Below, in pieces: positions 8,494-15,501 of a stretch of 45,401 nt of DNA (position 1 is the first letter of the stretch; every line of letters starts with the position of its first letter). The stretch is from JARIHD01 sp036392795 (GTDB lineage: Bacteria > Patescibacteriota > Saccharimonadia > Saccharimonadales > UBA4665): assembly GCA_036392795.1 (NCBI GenBank), contig DASVXH010000038.1:1-45401 (forward strand). Reading direction: 5' to 3'. Under the pieces are notes generated by a model. That model was not told where the DNA came from. It ran no database searches and saw nothing but the letters and a program-made list of their open reading frames with translations. The translations under genes and the position numbers were made by a program.

Positions 8494-8925
8494 ATGTTTA
8501 AGCGTATTCGTAAAACAATCGCTATGGCTGCAGCCTCCTTGGCCCTGGCAGTCGTCCCTGCACTAGCATTATCGCCGGCTTTGGTGTCGGCCCAAGCGAG
8601 CGGCTCGCCGGATATTCGTACCAACCTGCGTTGTGGGTCAAACTTCGATACAACCGGTAAAAACTGTGAAGTTACCAGTGGTACTGATAACATCAACAAT
8701 ATCATTACTACCATCATCAATATCTTTTCGATCTTGGTGGCCATCGTATCTGTTGTAATGATTATCTATGGTGGTTTCCGTTACGTTACTTCCGGTGGTG
8801 ATTCAGGCAACGTAAGCAGCGCCAAGACAACAATCATCTACGCCATCATCGGTTTGGTGATCGTAGCTCTTGCTCAGTTCATCGTTCAGTTCGTACTGGA
8901 CAAAGTCACGAACACTTCCGCCTAA
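8494..8925 (+). CDS. VirB2/TrbC-like pilin paralogue 6, probable major subunit
   Basis: 143 aa. Signal peptide 1-34 (basic KRIRK start, cleavage after VSA), a 40-residue N-terminal part with two cysteines, then helices at about 70-95 and 110-137 around TSGGDSGNVSSAKTTIIYAI. Unlike the preceding five, it is separated by 85 bp, has its own promoter and a strong AGAAAGGA site, and is followed directly by a strong terminator. Independent, strong expression is what one expects of a major pilin; the major role is inference. Confidence 0.8.
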   Translation: MFKRIRKTIAMAAASLALAVVPALALSPALVSAQASGSPDIRTNLRCGSNFDTTGKNCEVTSGTDNINNIITTIINIFSILVAIVSVVMIIYGGFRYVTSGGDSGNVSSAKTTIIYAIIGLVIVALAQFIVQFVLDKVTNTSA

Positions 8926-8951
8926 GCTTCTCTGACGACGAAGAGATAAAA

Positions 8952-8982
8952 ACAAAACGCTCCCATATCGGGGGCGTTTTGT
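8952..8982 (+). terminator. Rho-independent terminator of the pilin array
   Basis: 13-bp stem (ACAAAACGCTCCC with its near-perfect complement) around a 5-nt loop. The descending arm ends in TTTTGTTG. It lies 27 nt after the last pilin gene. Confidence 0.85.
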
Positions 8983-9060
8983 TGAAGGTAGCTATTTTGG
9001 GTGCGATCTTTTGTGTAATCGGTCACTGGAGGCACTACCTGCTTTCGAATATATAAAAAT

Positions 9061-9095
9061 AAATACCGCCCTCCGTTAGGATAAGGGCGGTATTT
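9061..9095 (-). terminator. Terminator of the hsp20 gene
   Basis: Perfect 11-bp stem (AAATACCGCCC / GGGCGGTATTT) around a 13-nt loop, followed on the minus strand by a U-rich run. It lies just beyond the hsp20 stop. Confidence 0.85.
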
Positions 9096-9113
9096 CGGTT
9101 TGGTAGTCTAGTT

Positions 9114-9587
9114 CTAGAGAACTTGAATCTTCTTGACCGTGTCTTGCTTGACCTTGGTAAAGCTGATAGTCAGTACACCATCTTTTAGAACGGCTTCGAT
9201 CTCTTCTTCCTTGACTGGAACAGGCAGTGCAATGCTGCGCGAGAACTCGCCCCAGTAACACTCCTGCACGAAGTAGTTAACAACATCATCTTCACTGCCG
9301 GCGGAAAGAGTGCCGCGGATGCTTAGAGTGTTGTCGGCAATGCTTACGTCCAAATCGTGCTTGTTAACGCCGGCGGTGCGAGCCTTAACAACCAGTTTCT
9401 CTTTGGTTTCGTATACATCAACAGCGAGCTGCCCAGGCATATCGCTTTCATCCCACTCATCATCTACTGCCGGCTGAGGCGTGGCTGCGGGATCATCCAC
9501 AGAAGCAGCATCGTCGTCGCCCAAAAAGGCGGCAGTCAACTCATCCTCTGCCATCAGTAGGTCATCGTCGCGATTGCGTCGCGCCAT
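9114..9587 (-). CDS. Small heat-shock protein, Hsp20/alpha-crystallin family
   Basis: 157 aa from the ATG at 9587, chosen because GGAGGG lies 10 nt upstream; the frame is open further but without a site. The first 55 residues are acidic (DDD, EDE, DDD runs). The alpha-crystallin domain follows at about 60-155: GQLAVDVYETKEKLVVKA, the LDVSIADNTLSIRG segment and the C-terminal GVLTISFTKV (the A-x-x-x-G-V-L-type motif). It is an ATP-independent holdase that keeps unfolding proteins soluble in the cytoplasm. It ends in KIQVL, close to the usual I-x-I/V tail. It is transcribed alone, with its own terminator; no CIRCE element precedes it. Confidence 0.92.
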   Translation of the reverse strand: MARRNRDDDLLMAEDELTAAFLGDDDAASVDDPAATPQPAVDDEWDESDMPGQLAVDVYETKEKLVVKARTAGVNKHDLDVSIADNTLSIRGTLSAGSEDDVVNYFVQECYWGEFSRSIALPVPVKEEEIEAVLKDGVLTISFTKVKQDTVKKIQVL

Positions 9588-9710
9588 AATTGTTACCCTC
9601 CACTGAGTTAATTTCAATAGTCCTTGCGTTTTTGTATTGTTAGCAGTATAGCTTAGTATAGAAACAGCGTGCAACCAAAAATCTTTTATTTACAACACAA
9701 TAAACACAAC

Positions 9711-10373
9711 ATGCCGCTTATTGAATACATAATTAGCACTATCGCTCCTCACCTCTGTTTAGGTTGTCAAAAAGAAGGCCGTATTCTCTGCTCAGACTGC
9801 CTGTTGCAGTTACCTGTGGGCCCCATCTACTGCCCGCACTGTGGTGTATCCCTAAGAGACTGTTCTTGCAATTCGTCTGCCACTCAGCTCGATATAAAAG
9901 AGTTCAGAGTTGCCACTGTATATTATGGTGTGGCCAAGGAACTTGTTCATGTCCTAAAGTTCGGACGCGCTCGTCAGGCGGCTGAGTGCATTGGTGAGGC
10001 CATGCTTCCGATGCTCGGTGATCTTTCGGGTGCTTCTTTGGTGGTAAGTTATATTCCAACGGCGACCAACAGAGTTAGGCAACGTGGCTACGATCAATCA
10101 GCTCTGATTGCGCGGCATGTTGCCCGCCAGCTGGGCCTTCCCTTTCGACCGCTGTTGTGTAGGAGGGGCCGACAGCGTCAATTGGGTAAAAATCGAAGCC
10201 AAAGAGCCACACAACTGGCGTCGGTATTCTGGACGAACAAAAACCTAACAAATACTGAAATACTTCTTATTGATGACGTTATTACAACAGGATCGAGCAT
10301 GCATGCAGCGGGCCGGATACTCACCCAGGCAGGCGCTAGCCGAATCATTACCGCCGCTTTCGCACACGCATAG
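9711..10373 (+). CDS. comF: ComF-family phosphoribosyltransferase
   Basis: 220 aa from the ATG at 9711; an in-frame GTG at 9669 would add 14 residues and cannot be excluded. The N-terminal part has the ComF zinc-finger pattern, CLGC...CSDC and CPHC...DCSC (residues about 16-56). The C-terminal part is a type I phosphoribosyltransferase domain with the PRPP-binding loop LLIDDVITTGSS near residue 185 and the RGYDQ segment. ComF proteins assist DNA uptake after transport across the membrane, probably through nucleotide salvage or a DNA-handling role; the exact reaction is unknown. Near the T4SS cluster it hints at a use of foreign DNA, a known theme for nucleotide-auxotrophic CPR bacteria. Confidence 0.9.
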   Translation: MPLIEYIISTIAPHLCLGCQKEGRILCSDCLLQLPVGPIYCPHCGVSLRDCSCNSSATQLDIKEFRVATVYYGVAKELVHVLKFGRARQAAECIGEAMLPMLGDLSGASLVVSYIPTATNRVRQRGYDQSALIARHVARQLGLPFRPLLCRRGRQRQLGKNRSQRATQLASVFWTNKNLTNTEILLIDDVITTGSSMHAAGRILTQAGASRIITAAFAHA

Positions 10374-10397
10374 ATATTTGAATAAAAAACGGCTAGC

Positions 10398-10406
10398 TGC
10401 TATAAT
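10398..10406 (+). promoter_or_regulatory. Extended -10 promoter of tRNA-Ser(UGA)
   Basis: TGC-TATAAT, perfect -10 with the TGn extension, 33 nt before the tRNA. Confidence 0.6.
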
Positions 10407-10439
10407 TACCCCTGTTACCAACACGCAAGCAACTGACAT

Positions 10440-10529
10440 GGAAGGGTGTCCGAGTGGTTTAAGGAAACGGTCTTGAAAACCGTCGTGCCGGAAACGGTAC
10501 CGTGGGTTCGAATCCCACCCCTTCCGCCA
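10440..10529 (+). tRNA. tRNA-Ser(UGA)
   Basis: 90 nt with encoded CCA. Acceptor GGAAGGG pairs with CCCTTCC, anticodon stem ACGGT/ACCGT with loop CTTGAAA (anticodon TGA), a long variable arm typical of type II tRNAs, and T-arm GTGGG-TTCGAAT-CCCAC. Confidence 0.96.
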
Positions 10530-10575
10530 AAAGATCATAGGGTAATGAGTGGCCCTTTTCAGACTAATTCCTATC

Positions 10576-10584
10576 TGTTAGAAT
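10576..10584 (+). promoter_or_regulatory. Extended -10 promoter of tRNA-Ser(GCU)
   Basis: TGT-TAGAAT, 20 nt before the tRNA, so this tRNA probably has its own start in addition to read-through. Confidence 0.5.
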
Positions 10585-10604
10585 TGGTTCATTGCACTTC
10601 AGCT

Positions 10605-10697
10605 GGAGAGGTACCCAAGTGGCTGAAGGGGACGGTTTGCTAAATCGTTAGGGGGGCGAGAGTCCCCGCGAGGGTTCGAATCCCTCTCTCTCCGCCA
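10605..10697 (+). tRNA. tRNA-Ser(GCU)
   Basis: 93 nt with encoded CCA. Anticodon stem ACGGT/ATCGT with loop TTGCTAA (anticodon GCT), long variable arm with a GGGG/CCCC stem, T-arm GAGGG-TTCGAAT-CCCTC. One G-U pair in the acceptor stem. Confidence 0.95.
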
Positions 10698-10698
10698 T

Positions 10699-10736
10699 CT
10701 AAAAAGCCCGGACTTTTTGTAGTCCGGGCTTTTTAG
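10699..10736 (+). terminator. Terminator after the tRNA-Ser pair
   Basis: Perfect 15-bp stem (CTAAAAAGCCCGGAC and complement) with an 8-nt loop and a T-rich descending arm, directly after the CCA of tRNA-Ser(GCU). Confidence 0.9.
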
Positions 10737-10774
10737 ATTGAGCAAAATCGGACTTTAATCATTAGTACGAACAG

Positions 10775-10783
10775 TGCTACAAT
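10775..10783 (+). promoter_or_regulatory. Extended -10 promoter, likely leaderless start
   Basis: TGC-TACAAT with only 7 nt between the hexamer and the ATG at 10791; the transcript would begin at or next to the start codon. Confidence 0.5.
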
Positions 10784-10790
10784 AACGCTT

Positions 10791-11444
10791 ATGAATGGAG
10801 ATACGCCAGAGCAGCCGTCTGTCCCGTCGTCTGCTTCGCCTTCACCTGACGAGCCTCGGCAGTCTGCATCCGACCGTCATCCGACCGAGGAACCCCACAG
10901 CCCTTGGAATTATAGTGGGGTCGCAGCGCCTTCGAGTGTGCGTGAATATGCCCAGGCCCCAACAGCAAACCCTTATAGTAATCGGTCTATAGAAGTAGAA
11001 TGGACGGCATCGGAGTTTATTGCGCACAGCAAGGGCGTCGAGTGGTTTGTTGCCCTTGGTATTGTAACTGTTGTTGTTGATGTGCTTTTGTATTTTTGGG
11101 CGCGTGATGTATTTACGGTTGTTATTATAACGATTATGGCCGTGTTGTTTGGTGTGGTTGCGGCAAGAAAACCGCGTGTCGTACAATATCGGATTAATAG
11201 CAACGGGCTATTAATCGGGCAGAAGTTTTTTGCGTATGCTAATTTTAGAGCCTTTGCCGTTATAGATGACGGGCCCTTCTCGACCTTAATGTTTATCCCG
11301 GCTAAACGGCTTATGCCGCCTATAAGTGTTTATTACGAGCCAGATGACGAAGAGCGGATTTTGTCTGTGCTGGGCCAGTATTTACCTATGGAGCATGGCG
11401 AGCACGATTTTGTGGATCGCTTGACTCGACGTATCCGATTTTAG
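10791..11444 (+). CDS. Two-helix membrane protein with disordered N-terminus
   Basis: 217 aa. Residues 1-65 are Ser/Pro/Glu-rich and look disordered. Two membrane helices lie at about 84-103 and 107-125 with almost no loop between them. The C-terminal 90 residues are soluble and have a PH-like alternation of strands (YRINSNGLLIGQKFFAYANF, then SVYYEPDDEERIL). Two helices followed by such a domain resembles small membrane-bound bPH-type proteins, but I cannot assign a function. There is no ribosome-binding site; the -10 hexamer just before the ATG suggests a leaderless mRNA. Confidence 0.8.
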   Translation: MNGDTPEQPSVPSSASPSPDEPRQSASDRHPTEEPHSPWNYSGVAAPSSVREYAQAPTANPYSNRSIEVEWTASEFIAHSKGVEWFVALGIVTVVVDVLLYFWARDVFTVVIITIMAVLFGVVAARKPRVVQYRINSNGLLIGQKFFAYANFRAFAVIDDGPFSTLMFIPAKRLMPPISVYYEPDDEERILSVLGQYLPMEHGEHDFVDRLTRRIRF

Positions 11445-11469
11445 ACAGTATGGCCGAGGGTGGTATAAA
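11442..11469 (+). promoter_or_regulatory. Promoter overlapping the previous stop codon, flanked by an inverted repeat
   Basis: TAGACA (11442-11447, its TAG being the stop of the upstream gene), 16-nt spacer, then TGG-TATAAA (-10 at 11464-11469). GGTGGT (11459-11464) and ACCACC (11475-11480) form an inverted repeat around the -10, either a small hairpin or an operator. Confidence 0.5.
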
Positions 11470-11495
11470 ATAAGACCACCAAATCAGGAGGGATT

Positions 11496-11903
11496 ATGGA
11501 TAACGAACAGCGCCAGAGTTTATTCCGCAGCATAGTTCCACTCGTGGTGAGCCTGCTCGTTATAGCAGCCATTACTTGGGCGATTTTTTTCCGGAACAAT
11601 GGTGACAAGCAAAATGACTCCAGCAAGACACTAACAACGGGCGCGCACTCGCAAAAACAATCCGAAAAAACCGTGCCGGGACAGGCTGCAGGCGATGTGA
11701 CCAAGACTGTCAAAAACCCAGAAAAAAATACGAATTCCCCCACTCCCCCTCAGCCAACGCAGCTGGCAAATGTCGGTCCTGGAAATATGAGTGTCCTGTT
11801 TGCCGGTGCGGTGGTGGCTGGTGCGGGAGCCCATGCTCTTGTAGCTGCCGGGTTGAGGCGTCGGGTCTCGTCCCGCAAATTAGGGGCTAGTCTATTCCGG
11901 TAG
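11496..11903 (+). CDS. Small surface protein with LANVGPG sortase-like tail
   Basis: 135 aa. An N-terminal hydrophobic segment (about 13-32) acts as signal or anchor. A Lys/Thr/Pro-rich linker follows (35-88). The C-terminus has LANVGPG (90-96), a hydrophobic stretch (98-120) and a basic RRRVSSRK tail: the three-part layout of a sortase sorting signal, where LPxTG-like motif, helix and positive tail follow each other. Here the motif is L-A-N-V-G, with Val where Thr is usual. AGGAGG precedes the ATG by 4 nt. The 3' end overlaps the convergent SRPBCC gene by 12 bp. Wall attachment is inferred; it could simply be a double-anchored membrane protein. Confidence 0.75.
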   Translation: MDNEQRQSLFRSIVPLVVSLLVIAAITWAIFFRNNGDKQNDSSKTLTTGAHSQKQSEKTVPGQAAGDVTKTVKNPEKNTNSPTPPQPTQLANVGPGNMSVLFAGAVVAGAGAHALVAAGLRRRVSSRKLGASLFR

Positions 11904-12467
11904 ATGCTCCATTAGCCCGCGCCTAAGTTGTTTCAGGCCCCACTTGTCCACGGCCGGCACCACTCGGCCGAACCTTTTAAAGGGGGTTTCTTTACGGACG
12001 CGTGTTGTAATCTGGGCGTTATCTGGAGTTCCTTCGATGGGTTCGACATGTAAGGTCCACGTGTAATGCATGTGTTCGCTATCCGTTCTTAGTATCCGTT
12101 TTTTTGACGGCCAGTGACCGTCCAGCGCCAGTGCTCGGACCTCATGGTCAATTGCCACTACGTCCGCAAATGCCCCTTTTCCGAAGTCCTTCAGCCTATC
12201 GCCGACCTCGCGCTGCCGAGGGAGTCTACCTTCCCGTACCGCTAATGCACCGACTGAATGTAGTTTTTCCGGCAAAAAACGTTCGAGACGTTGTGGCAGA
12301 AACCAGCCGGCGCCTGCTTCTTTCGGTCCTTGTAAGCCCACTCGACTGAGTAATAGCCAGACTGCATCTGGATTGCGGGGTATAGTTATGGAACTGTCCC
12401 ACTCCACTGCCGGATTGGGTATATACTGATTCGCCAGCTCAAGCGGGTGTATATTTGGATTAGCCAT
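11892..12467 (-). CDS. SRPBCC-fold (polyketide cyclase/START-like) protein
   Basis: 191 aa. From about residue 23 the sequence WDSSITIPRNPDAVWLLL is the usual first strand and helix of the SRPBCC fold (hydrophobic-ligand-binding cavity). Alternating strands follow, then a C-terminal amphipathic helix DKWGLKQLRRGLMEHL. AAGGAAA lies 7 nt before the ATG. The ligand is unknown. It is transcribed divergently from a TetR regulator across a double palindrome, so it is very likely the regulator's target. Such regulator-SRPBCC pairs often respond to small hydrophobic molecules or stress (inference). Confidence 0.75.
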   Translation of the reverse strand: MANPNIHPLELANQYIPNPAVEWDSSITIPRNPDAVWLLLSRVGLQGPKEAGAGWFLPQRLERFLPEKLHSVGALAVREGRLPRQREVGDRLKDFGKGAFADVVAIDHEVRALALDGHWPSKKRILRTDSEHMHYTWTLHVEPIEGTPDNAQITTRVRKETPFKRFGRVVPAVDKWGLKQLRRGLMEHLPE

Positions 12468-12515
12468 TGTAATTTTCCTTTCTAGTATTGAACTCCAAAG
12501 GGAGGGCTCTTAGGT

Positions 12516-12566
12516 AAACGGAGTATGCCTCCGTAAATAAAGAATATACGGAGGCATACTCCGTTT
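12516..12566. promoter_or_regulatory. Double-palindrome operator of the TetR regulator
   Basis: Two 20-bp arms (12516-12535 and 12547-12566) are exact reverse complements, separated by 11 bp. Each arm is itself an imperfect palindrome, CGGAG-TATGC-CTCCG or its inverse. This gives two dimer sites between the divergent SRPBCC and TetR genes, the expected place for TetR autoregulation. Confidence 0.8.
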
Positions 12567-12589
12567 GTCAAGCCGGCTCCATGTATATC

Positions 12590-12598
12590 TGATATACT
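12590..12598 (+). promoter_or_regulatory. Extended -10 promoter of the TetR gene
   Basis: TGA-TATACT, 9 nt before the ATG at 12608 and 24 nt after the operator, so a bound repressor would cover the -35 region. Confidence 0.55.
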
Positions 12599-12607
12599 AC
12601 AGGTGTA

Positions 12608-13150
12608 ATGGATAATTCTTTGGCGCAAAAACGGGCGGATGCGCAGCGCAACTACGACAAACTGCTTCAAACGGCAGCTACAATTTTGCGTAGTCAAACG
12701 ACCATTCCTGCACTAGAGAGTATCGCCAAGCGCGCCGGAGTGGGCATTGGTACGCTGTATCGCCACTTCCCTACCAAAAAATCTTTGCTAGAAGCGGTCT
12801 ATGCCCAGGCAATAGCGGTGGTCGTAGGCGAGGCTTCGAAGCCAACGCACTCGGCGCCGCCCGACAAGGTTCTGACCGACTGGCTGACAACTATTGTCGA
12901 CTATTCAGCGAAATACAATGGTTTTAGCGACTTTATTTCGTTAAGTCTCGATGATAAAGAGTCCGAAATTATTAAGGCTGGTGCCCACTTACTCACTCAA
13001 GCACAGAGAGCCGGCGCCGTCAGACGTGACCTGACTGCTTCCGAGCTACTACGTCTCGTACAAGCTGTTACCGATGAGGGGGCTGAAAAACAGACTGCTC
13101 GTGCCCGTAAGCTCCTGTCTATTATTATCTCTGGCCTCCGAATAAAGTAG
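12608..13150 (+). CDS. TetR/AcrR-family transcriptional regulator
   Basis: 180 aa. The N-terminal helix-turn-helix is at about 33-62, with ALESIAKRAGVGIGTLYRHF, the classical TetR recognition segment (GxGTLYxHFxxK). The C-terminal 110 residues are an all-helical ligand-binding and dimer domain. It most likely binds the inverted repeats at 12516-12566 and represses both itself and the divergent SRPBCC gene until a ligand binds. The gene ends 1 bp before the convergent GNAT stop. Confidence 0.92.
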   Translation: MDNSLAQKRADAQRNYDKLLQTAATILRSQTTIPALESIAKRAGVGIGTLYRHFPTKKSLLEAVYAQAIAVVVGEASKPTHSAPPDKVLTDWLTTIVDYSAKYNGFSDFISLSLDDKESEIIKAGAHLLTQAQRAGAVRRDLTASELLRLVQAVTDEGAEKQTARARKLLSIIISGLRIK

Positions 13151-13151
13151 G

Positions 13152-13844
13152 CTACGCACGATTTATGGTAATCCGCTGCTGCAGCTCAAGGTACTGCTCC
13201 CAGCCTTTTGCAAGGGCCTCGAATTCGCTGTCTTGCAGGGCAATAAGTTCCTGGGCGCGAGGACTGGCCAGGTACCATGTTTCGGTTTTCTCCCCGCCCT
13301 CAAAGTGTAGATATTGATCGGCGTGCAGGCATGTAAAGCCAATCTTAGACAAGGAATCCTGAGAAGCGTGATTATATTCGGATGTATAGGCATAAACCGC
13401 TTTCATGCCTAAATTTTCAAATGCGTGCGCAATAAGTCCGGCTTTTGCCAGAGTACCAATGCCCTGACCACGGGCAGAGGGGCGCATTATATACGTTCCT
13501 ATCTCTTGCATAAGGTTGGTGTATTTTGGTTTTCCTGAAGTGTCATGCAAGGTTTGGGTAAGGCTGACGATACCAGCAAAATTATTCGGCAAAACCTTTC
13601 CATTATATATTCCCCATGTCAGAGAGTTCTCTGCCTTCGCTGCGTTTGCAGTGAGTTCACCGGGAGGCAGGTGTTTGTACGCCGCCACCGATGATACGGG
13701 AAAATATATGTTCGTCGTATCAAGCGGTGAAACGGCGGTCAATTCAGCTTCACCAAAAGGAGCTAAATAAAGAGAGTTCCTGTTGTCGGTAACCTGGTCT
13801 AATCGAAGGGCGTGTTTTGTAATTATAAGATCCCAATTAACCAC
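13152..13844 (-). CDS. GNAT-family N-acetyltransferase
   Basis: 230 aa from a GTG at 13844. The acetyl-CoA binding motif A is clear: strand TYIMRPSARGQGIGTLAKAGL (R-x-x-G-x-G pattern, RGQGIG) at about 117-138, followed by helix and the strand AVYAYTSEYNHASQDSLSKIGF, the usual motif B with N and a GF turn. Substrate unknown; an N-terminal extension of about 60 residues may provide specificity. No clear ribosome-binding site precedes the start. Confidence 0.85.
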   Translation of the reverse strand: MVNWDLIITKHALRLDQVTDNRNSLYLAPFGEAELTAVSPLDTTNIYFPVSSVAAYKHLPPGELTANAAKAENSLTWGIYNGKVLPNNFAGIVSLTQTLHDTSGKPKYTNLMQEIGTYIMRPSARGQGIGTLAKAGLIAHAFENLGMKAVYAYTSEYNHASQDSLSKIGFTCLHADQYLHFEGGEKTETWYLASPRAQELIALQDSEFEALAKGWEQYLELQQRITINRA

Positions 13845-13926
13845 GTGTTGGATCTGAATTCAAGATAAGTGCCATCTAATTTCATTAAAAAAAGATCTCG
13901 ACTAGAGACCTTTCGTAGGCATTTTA

Positions 13927-14003
13927 TGGTACACCCGGCAGGATTCGAACCTACGACCTTTGGCTCCGCAAGCCAACGCTCTATCCAGCTGAGCTACGGG
14001 TGC
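13927..14003 (-). tRNA. tRNA-Arg(GCG)
   Basis: 77 nt with encoded CCA. D-arm GCTC/GAGC, anticodon stem TTGGC/GCCAA with loop TTGCGGA (anticodon GCG, codon CGC), T-arm GTAGG-TTCGAAT-CCTGC. The first acceptor pair is G-U. Most bacteria read CGU/CGC/CGA with an ACG (inosine) tRNA instead. Confidence 0.93.
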
Positions 14004-14022
14004 ATATTTTGTAACAGAGGTA

Positions 14023-14031
14023 ATGATAGCA
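14023..14031 (-). promoter_or_regulatory. Extended -10 promoter of tRNA-Arg
   Basis: TGC-TATCAT on the minus strand, 19 nt before the tRNA 5' end. Confidence 0.5.
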
Positions 14032-14118
14032 CATTTAAGCACGCCTGGCTAGGGTTAAATCCAGGCCCTCATGCCCCTGTAATTCTTCACCGCTCCTATG
14101 TCTTGCGCGGGCTATCTC

Positions 14119-14127
14119 TGATATAAT
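14119..14127 (+). promoter_or_regulatory. Extended -10 promoter of tRNA-Ser(CGA)
   Basis: TGA-TATAAT, perfect hexamer, 11 nt before the tRNA. Confidence 0.6.
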
Positions 14128-14138
14128 GTTCATCTATT

Positions 14139-14229
14139 GGAGAGGTCGCATAGTTGGTCTAGTGCGCTGCACTCGAAATGCAGTATAGGGGCAACTCTAT
14201 CGAGGGTTCGAATCCCTCCCTCTCCGCCA
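14139..14229 (+). tRNA. tRNA-Ser(CGA)
   Basis: 91 nt with encoded CCA. Acceptor GGAGAGG/CCTCTCC perfect, anticodon loop CTCGAAA (anticodon CGA) on a TGCA/TGCA-type stem, long variable arm, T-arm GAGGG-TTCGAAT-CCCTC. Confidence 0.95.
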
Positions 14230-14269
14230 ATCAAAGGCACGGACGTTTAAGTGTTGGTGCCTTTTGATT
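14229..14269 (+). terminator. Terminator after tRNA-Ser(CGA)
   Basis: AATCAAAGGCAC and GTGCCTTTTGATT form a 12-bp stem with one bulged T. The right arm lies inside the last codons of the convergent membrane-protein gene, so one sequence serves both as coding DNA and as a terminator. Confidence 0.7.
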
Positions 14270-15422
14270 TGTAGTCTTTGGCGCTTCGCGTTTGATGATC
14301 GGCCCTGGAATGATCAATATGCTCTTGTGTTACATAGGTGGTAGATTTTTCATCGGTAATAAAAGTAGTGCCGGCCCGCGGTACGTCATTGCGGTAGCCC
14401 ATTGATTCGTTGAGGGACTTATTGTGCTCGGTCTGATTGATTTGACGAAGCCTAATCATGATTAGTAGTGCAATTCCTATAATTATGTAACCGACGCTAA
14501 CAACCAGCCACCAGTTTCGGACGCCGACGGCCAGATCCTTTACCGATTCCAGTACCTTCCCTTGCAAGGTGGCGAGTGTCCTGTCCTGATCTATAATAAA
14601 CCGCGTCGCGTACGTTAATCCCCACACGGCGCCCAAGGCCAAGATCGACGAAAATACACCATTTGTTATCAGTCCAGCGCCTACTCGCTTTATACCAATC
14701 TGTTTGGTTGGACTCCAACAGATGATTGCTAGGGCCATCACGATCAAAGCGAGGGGAACGATAAATAATGACCATACCATATAACGATAAGCTTCTGGTA
14801 TGACTCGAAATTTAGCAGTAACTGGCTGGCCGTTTTCGTCCTTGAGCGTGCCCATTTGTTCGGTGGTTTTAGCAAAAAGACTGCTGGTTAGTGCTTGGTT
14901 GCGAGCAGCTTCTATCAGGGCGGCGTCCGGAATATTTGGTGGCTTACAGTCCAGCGCCATTAGTTCAGCGGGTGTGGTGGGGGCAGATCGCCTTTCTTTA
15001 CAGACAGGCAAGCCGTCAAGCTTTTGTTTAACGGCAGTACCGATATTTTCTGAAAGTAATTGGCGTGGTTGTTCCAGATTGATACCCAGCTGCGGCTCTT
15101 TCGTGTCGCCGTGTACCCAGGAATAAATACTGTCTATATTTTTTTCGGCTGTGGTCTGGAGGTAGGCCGGCGGAAAGGCATTTACCACGGCCTGACGTAT
15201 AGCAGCGTTATCTAGAGCAAGCTGTGCATCCTGTTGACCGGCTTGTTTATCGATGGTTACCGATGCGGCAGACTCGTATAAACCACTCTGACGCAGGGCA
15301 TTTTTAAGCGGCCCCGATTGATTAAAAACCATAAACAGGCCGATTAACGGGGGTAATGCAGTAAGAAGTGCACCAAATGCAAGCGTGGCCAAGCCTAAAC
15401 CGATGCGGCGTAAAATATTCAT
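14247..15422 (-). CDS. Hypothetical four-helix membrane protein
   Basis: 391 aa from the ATG at 15422, preferred over an upstream in-frame start because AAAAAAGG lies before it. Helix 1 is at about 9-32. A 175-residue extracytoplasmic domain follows with a few conserved-looking cysteines (VCKERR, LDCKPP). Helix 2 at about 217-238, helix 3 at about 250-275 and helix 4 at about 305-325 come next, then a charged cytoplasmic tail. I do not recognise a family. The pattern of one helix, an external domain and three helices suggests an envelope sensor or assembly factor, but nothing in the sequence decides this. Confidence 0.75.
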   Translation of the reverse strand: MNILRRIGLGLATLAFGALLTALPPLIGLFMVFNQSGPLKNALRQSGLYESAASVTIDKQAGQQDAQLALDNAAIRQAVVNAFPPAYLQTTAEKNIDSIYSWVHGDTKEPQLGINLEQPRQLLSENIGTAVKQKLDGLPVCKERRSAPTTPAELMALDCKPPNIPDAALIEAARNQALTSSLFAKTTEQMGTLKDENGQPVTAKFRVIPEAYRYMVWSLFIVPLALIVMALAIICWSPTKQIGIKRVGAGLITNGVFSSILALGAVWGLTYATRFIIDQDRTLATLQGKVLESVKDLAVGVRNWWLVVSVGYIIIGIALLIMIRLRQINQTEHNKSLNESMGYRNDVPRAGTTFITDEKSTTYVTQEHIDHSRADHQTRSAKDYKSKGTNT

Positions 15423-15501
15423 ATTTATATTGTACCTTTTTTGAGCAGAGCTGGCCATTTGCGGCTAGTTTATTGCAAATAAGTCTGTCAGCTAGTACTA
15501 T

